From an uncultured Selenomonadaceae bacterium (GTDB lineage Bacteria > Bacillota > Negativicutes > Selenomonadales > Selenomonadaceae): DNA of 42,734 nucleotides. The notes under the pieces were generated by a model, which was not told the origin of the DNA, made no database searches, and saw nothing but the letters and a program-made list of their open reading frames with translations. The translations under genes and the position numbers were made by a program. Location of the stretch: positions 3,833-46,566 of the forward strand of contig CAJOCT010000027.1 of the NCBI GenBank assembly GCA_905236725.1, given 5' to 3'. Positions 39,376 through 42,734 of this stretch are shown one piece after another (position 1 is the stretch's first letter; every line of letters begins with the position of its first letter).

Positions 39376-41841
39376 TTGGCGAGCAATACTGAAAGAAAAG
39401 TCGCTGTAAGCAAGGAATACGAAAAGCTGAAGGAGAATCTCAAGAATCGTTTTATCAGCTCCGCGCACATTTTGTTCGGACGCGATATTCACGAACTGCC
39501 GATGAACGAAATTTATAAAACTGTCGCGGCGGTCGCGAAACAAATTATCTCCGAAAACTGGATTAAAACCAATAAGGCTTACATGGACAGACAAGTCAAA
39601 CAGGTTTACTATTTTTCTATTGAATTTTTGATGGGTCGTCTTCTGAAATCCAATTTGATAAATCTCGGAATTGAGGACGCTATCAAAGAGGTTTTGGAAG
39701 ACCTCGACTTAAATCTTGCGGACATTATCGAAGAAGAACCGGACGCAGGTCTCGGCAACGGCGGCTTGGGTCGTCTTGCGGCGTGCTTTATCGATTCAAT
39801 GGCGGCGCATCGTCTGCCCGGTCACGGTTGCAGTATCCGTTATCAGTACGGACTTTTTGAACAAAAAATTATGCGCGGTCAGCAGGTCGAAATTCCCGAT
39901 AACTGGTTGCGTGACGGCTTCGCGTGGGAGTATCGTAAGCCCGATAAAGCCATCAACGTCAAGTTCAACGGCAACGCTTACATGAAAGAACAGCCCGACG
40001 GTTCGTTAAAACTCGTGCACGAAAACGCAATGGTCGTTATGGCGGTTCCTTACGACGTGCCGATTGTCGGTTATCACAACAAAACCGTCAACACTCTGCG
40101 CCTTTGGAATGCCGAAGTCAATCGCGATTTCTCCGATTACGGCATGCTCACTCATGAGCAAATGCGCGCCAAAAATGATTATCGCAACTTCGTCGATTCA
40201 ATCACCCAGTACCTCTACCCCGACGATTCCACCAACGACGGCAAACGTATGCGCCTCATTCAGGAATACTTCATGGTCAGCGCGGGCACCCAGTCAATCG
40301 TTCGTCACTTCGTCAGAGCCGGCGGCAACATTCACGAGTTCGACAAAAAAATCGCAATCCACATCAACGACACTCACCCCGCCCTGTGCGTCGCCGAGCT
40401 GATGAGACTTTTAGTCGATGAGTACGGTCTTGAGTGGGACGAGGCGTGGACGATAACCCGCGCGACGATCGCCTACACCAACCACACCATCATGCCCGAA
40501 GCCCTCGAGACGTGGCCCGTCGATATGTTCAAAACGCTTTTGCCGCGAATTTACATGATAATCGAAGAAATTAACCGCCGTCATTGCGAGTACGTCAAGG
40601 CGCGTTACCCCGACAACGTCGAAAAGCTCCGCGCGTTGAGCATAATCGAAAGCGGACTTGTGCATATGGCGCGGCTTTCGATAGTCGGCAGTCATTCGGT
40701 CAACGGCGTTGCGAGAATTCACAGCGAAATTTTGAAATCGACGACTTTGCACGACTTTTACGAATATTGGCCGCGAATGTTCAACAACAAGACGAACGGA
40801 ATCACACACCGACGCTGGCTGATGGGCGCGAATCCGGAGCTGGCGGAGTTGATAGACCGCACAATCGGCAGTCGAATTTGGCACCGACACCCGGAGCAGC
40901 TTGATTTGCTGAACGAAGCGGTTGACGACCGAAAACTTTTGACTGCGCTGGACGAAATCAAACTTTTGCGGAAAAAAGCACTTGCGGAATATGTCAAAAA
41001 GCATCAGAACATTGACGTTGACGCGAACACGATTTTTGACATTCAAGTCAAGCGAATTCACTCATACAAACGCCAACTTATGAACATTTTACACATTATG
41101 TGGCAATATGACAAGTTGAAAAATGATCCGTCATACAAACCGCCTGCGACGACATATTTTTTCGGCGGCAAGGCGGCACCCGGCTACTACATCGCAAAGG
41201 AAACAATCCGGCTTATCCTTGCGGTTGCGGACAAAATCAACAATGATTCTTCCGTCAATGGCAGGTTGAAGGTAGTTTTCATCGAAAATTTTGGAGTATC
41301 GGTGGGCGAGGTAGTCTATCCTGCGGCGGACGTTTCGGAGCAAATATCAACTGCTTCCAAAGAGGCATCGGGCACGGGCAATATGAAATTTATGATGAAC
41401 GGCGCGATAACCTTAGGGACACTTGACGGAGCGAACGTCGAAATTCGCGAGGCGGTCGGCGACGAAAACATCGTTATTTTTGGTCTCAAGGCGGGTGAGG
41501 TTTTGCGTTTTTATGAAACGGGCGAGTATTCTGCTTGGAACGAATTTAACACCAATCCGAACGTCAAACTTGTTTTGAATCGCCTTATCGACGGCACTTT
41601 CGGCAACTTCCAATCTCTTCGTGATTATTTCATTCAGGGCAACGACGAATTTTTCATCTTGAAGGACTTCAACGCTTATATCGACGCTCATAATGAAATT
41701 TACGCTCGTTATCAAGACCGTTTCGCTTGGTTGCGTTCTGCGGCGATTAACATTGCAAATTCGGCGCGTTTTTCTTCCGACCGCACCATTGACGAATACG
41801 CGGACGAAATCTGGCACATTGAGCCTTGTAAAGTTCAGTAA
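39376..41841 (+). CDS. glgP: Glycogen/starch phosphorylase
   Basis: GlgP releases glucose-1-phosphate from glycogen ends with pyridoxal phosphate. The 821-aa product has the standard length. Conserved blocks: YYFSIEFLMGRLL, DAGLGNGGLGRLAACF, and SGTGNMKFMMNGAITLGTLDGANVEI, whose lysine carries the cofactor. The start is TTG 39376 behind AAGGAGGG. The middle of the gene uses more GC-ending codons than its neighbours, which may reflect high expression. It lies in the synthetic operon, so the same transcript encodes both build-up and breakdown. Confidence 0.96.
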   Translation: MASNTERKVAVSKEYEKLKENLKNRFISSAHILFGRDIHELPMNEIYKTVAAVAKQIISENWIKTNKAYMDRQVKQVYYFSIEFLMGRLLKSNLINLGIEDAIKEVLEDLDLNLADIIEEEPDAGLGNGGLGRLAACFIDSMAAHRLPGHGCSIRYQYGLFEQKIMRGQQVEIPDNWLRDGFAWEYRKPDKAINVKFNGNAYMKEQPDGSLKLVHENAMVVMAVPYDVPIVGYHNKTVNTLRLWNAEVNRDFSDYGMLTHEQMRAKNDYRNFVDSITQYLYPDDSTNDGKRMRLIQEYFMVSAGTQSIVRHFVRAGGNIHEFDKKIAIHINDTHPALCVAELMRLLVDEYGLEWDEAWTITRATIAYTNHTIMPEALETWPVDMFKTLLPRIYMIIEEINRRHCEYVKARYPDNVEKLRALSIIESGLVHMARLSIVGSHSVNGVARIHSEILKSTTLHDFYEYWPRMFNNKTNGITHRRWLMGANPELAELIDRTIGSRIWHRHPEQLDLLNEAVDDRKLLTALDEIKLLRKKALAEYVKKHQNIDVDANTIFDIQVKRIHSYKRQLMNILHIMWQYDKLKNDPSYKPPATTYFFGGKAAPGYYIAKETIRLILAVADKINNDSSVNGRLKVVFIENFGVSVGEVVYPAADVSEQISTASKEASGTGNMKFMMNGAITLGTLDGANVEIREAVGDENIVIFGLKAGEVLRFYETGEYSAWNEFNTNPNVKLVLNRLIDGTFGNFQSLRDYFIQGNDEFFILKDFNAYIDAHNEIYARYQDRFAWLRSAAINIANSARFSSDRTIDEYADEIWHIEPCKVQ

Positions 41842-41871
41842 TATTTTACTGTTAATTGAAAGGAGATTTTT

Positions 41872-42734
41872 ATGAAAACTTCCAATCTTGGTGAATATGA
41901 TCTCTATTTGTTCCATCAGGGGACGAATTTTCACGCTTACGAAATGTTAGGGGCACATTTTATCGAACAGGAGGGCAAAAAAGGCGTACGATTTGCAGTG
42001 TGGGCGAAAAATGCAAAATCCGTGAGCGTGGTCGGCGACTTCAACAACTGGGATACGCGCGTCAATAAAATGATTCGTCTTGAGGACGGGGAAACTTGGT
42101 CAACATTTATCGAAGGACTTAAAGAGGGCGACACTTACAAATACGCCATTGAGCCGCAGTGGGGCGGACCGCACATTTTGAAGGCCGATCCGTACGGATT
42201 TTATGCGGAGAGAAAACCTCATACGGCTTCAAGACTTTTCGATATGACGAAATATGTATGGGGCGACGGCGAATATATGGAGAATAAGAAATCTTCATAC
42301 AGTCGGCCAATGCTAATTTACGAGGTACACGCGGGCAGTTGGAAGCGAAAGGCACGGGGAAATTCTGACGTAGACGACGTATATTTGAGTTATCGGGACT
42401 TGGCGGAGCAACTTGTCCCGTACGTCAAGAAAATGAATTACACGCATATAGAGTTTATGCCGCTGACGGAGCATCCGTTTGACGGCAGTTGGGGCTATCA
42501 ATGCACGGGATATTATGCAATAACATCGCGATACGGCACGCCGGACGACTTTCGGTATTTTGTCGAGACGGCGCATAAAAACGGAATCGGCATAATAATG
42601 GACTGGGTGCCCGGACATTTCTGCAAAGACAATCAAGGATTGCGGGAATTTGACGGGACGAATCTTTACGAGTCGGACAACCCGCAACTTGCGGAAAATA
42701 AAGGTTGGGGAACGATAAACTTTGATTACGGGCG
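41872..42734 (+). CDS. glgB: 1,4-alpha-glucan branching enzyme, 3' end cut by the window
   Basis: The ORF opens at ATG 41872 with AAAGGAG upstream and runs without a stop to the last base (287 codons). It starts with a short N-terminal region and a CBM48 domain (VRFAVWAKNAKSVSVVGDFNNWD). The GH13 catalytic barrel begins with IYEVHAGSWKR and continues through MPLTEHPFDGSWGYQ and IIMDWVPGHF. The catalytic residues lie beyond the window. It lacks the extra N-terminal domain of the longer branching enzymes. GlgB creates the alpha-1,6 branches of glycogen. Confidence 0.93.
   Translation, partial: MKTSNLGEYDLYLFHQGTNFHAYEMLGAHFIEQEGKKGVRFAVWAKNAKSVSVVGDFNNWDTRVNKMIRLEDGETWSTFIEGLKEGDTYKYAIEPQWGGPHILKADPYGFYAERKPHTASRLFDMTKYVWGDGEYMENKKSSYSRPMLIYEVHAGSWKRKARGNSDVDDVYLSYRDLAEQLVPYVKKMNYTHIEFMPLTEHPFDGSWGYQCTGYYAITSRYGTPDDFRYFVETAHKNGIGIIMDWVPGHFCKDNQGLREFDGTNLYESDNPQLAENKGWGTINFDYG

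Noticed and set aside
40411-41061. 216-codon minus-strand ORF inside glgP
   Set aside because: Antisense shadow of a GC-richer part of glgP.
39376-41841. GC-richer middle of glgP as horizontally acquired
   Set aside because: The frame and motifs are continuous and the shift is gradual; codon selection in a highly expressed gene is the simpler reading.

Overview
The window reads as a chromosomal segment of a low-to-moderate GC Firmicute, most likely a Negativicute (Selenomonadales-like). The reasons are inference from content: separate glyQ and glyS subunit genes, a divIC / yabR-like / tilS-hpt / ftsH block, a glgC-glgD-glgP-glgB glycogen operon, consensus TTGACA-N17-TATAAT promoters, strong AGGAGG-type ribosome sites and frequent TTG starts. 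There are no rRNA or tRNA genes, no transposase, integrase or phage genes and no CRISPR array.

Layout. 1-870 (minus): acylphosphatase, type II dehydroquinase and the first codons of a probable Xaa-Pro peptidase, divergent from fhs (982-2649), which is followed by a retropepsin-like aspartic protease. 3226-5114 (plus): a four-gene operon of unrecognised coiled-coil proteins with its own promoter. 5161-5425: a free-standing RNA that looks like 6S RNA. 5485-8786 (minus): RHH regulator, EcfA2-type ATPase, ADP-ribosylglycohydrolase and RtcB. 8845-8951: a triple-hairpin element. 9033-12634 (minus): a cysteine-less MsrA-like protein, glucose-6-phosphate isomerase with a His-rich insert, and phosphoglucomutase/phosphomannomutase. 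12896-17852 (plus): zinc-ribbon protein, DivIC/FtsB, S1 protein, TilS-Hpt fusion, FtsH. 17868-21817: a glycosyltransferase group with two broken reading frames. 21910-23450: cupin and metallo-beta-lactamase-fold protein. 23443-27743 (minus): GH32 enzyme, coiled-coil protein, topoisomerase III, membrane coiled-coil protein. 27855-32617 (minus): PAS-GGDEF-EAL protein and glyQS. 32711-36458 (minus): DUF262/HNH protein, DUF2156 protein, FecE-like ATPase. 36498-36778: a compact structured transcript. 36958-end (plus): glgC, glgD, glgP, glgB (cut by the window end).

The most interesting structure is at 36498-36778: a near-consensus promoter starts an approximately 210-nt RNA whose ends can pair over 17 base pairs, whose internal 24-codon hydrophobic ORF has its ribosome site buried in a hairpin, and whose 3' end faces a consensus-like promoter on the opposite strand. 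That is the layout of a type I toxin-antitoxin locus. The second is a family of intergenic arrays (11191, 13715, 15822, 38097, 39282). Each is built from tandem 7- or 8-base units, usually in two inverted arms; the unit sequence differs at every locus, and every array lies between two co-directional genes.

Metabolically, pgi and the hexose-phosphate mutase supply glucose-1-phosphate to the glycogen operon (GlgC/GlgD synthesis of ADP-glucose, GlgB branching, GlgP breakdown), and the GH32 enzyme can feed fructosides into the same pool. All functions are from reading the sequence; no database search was run.
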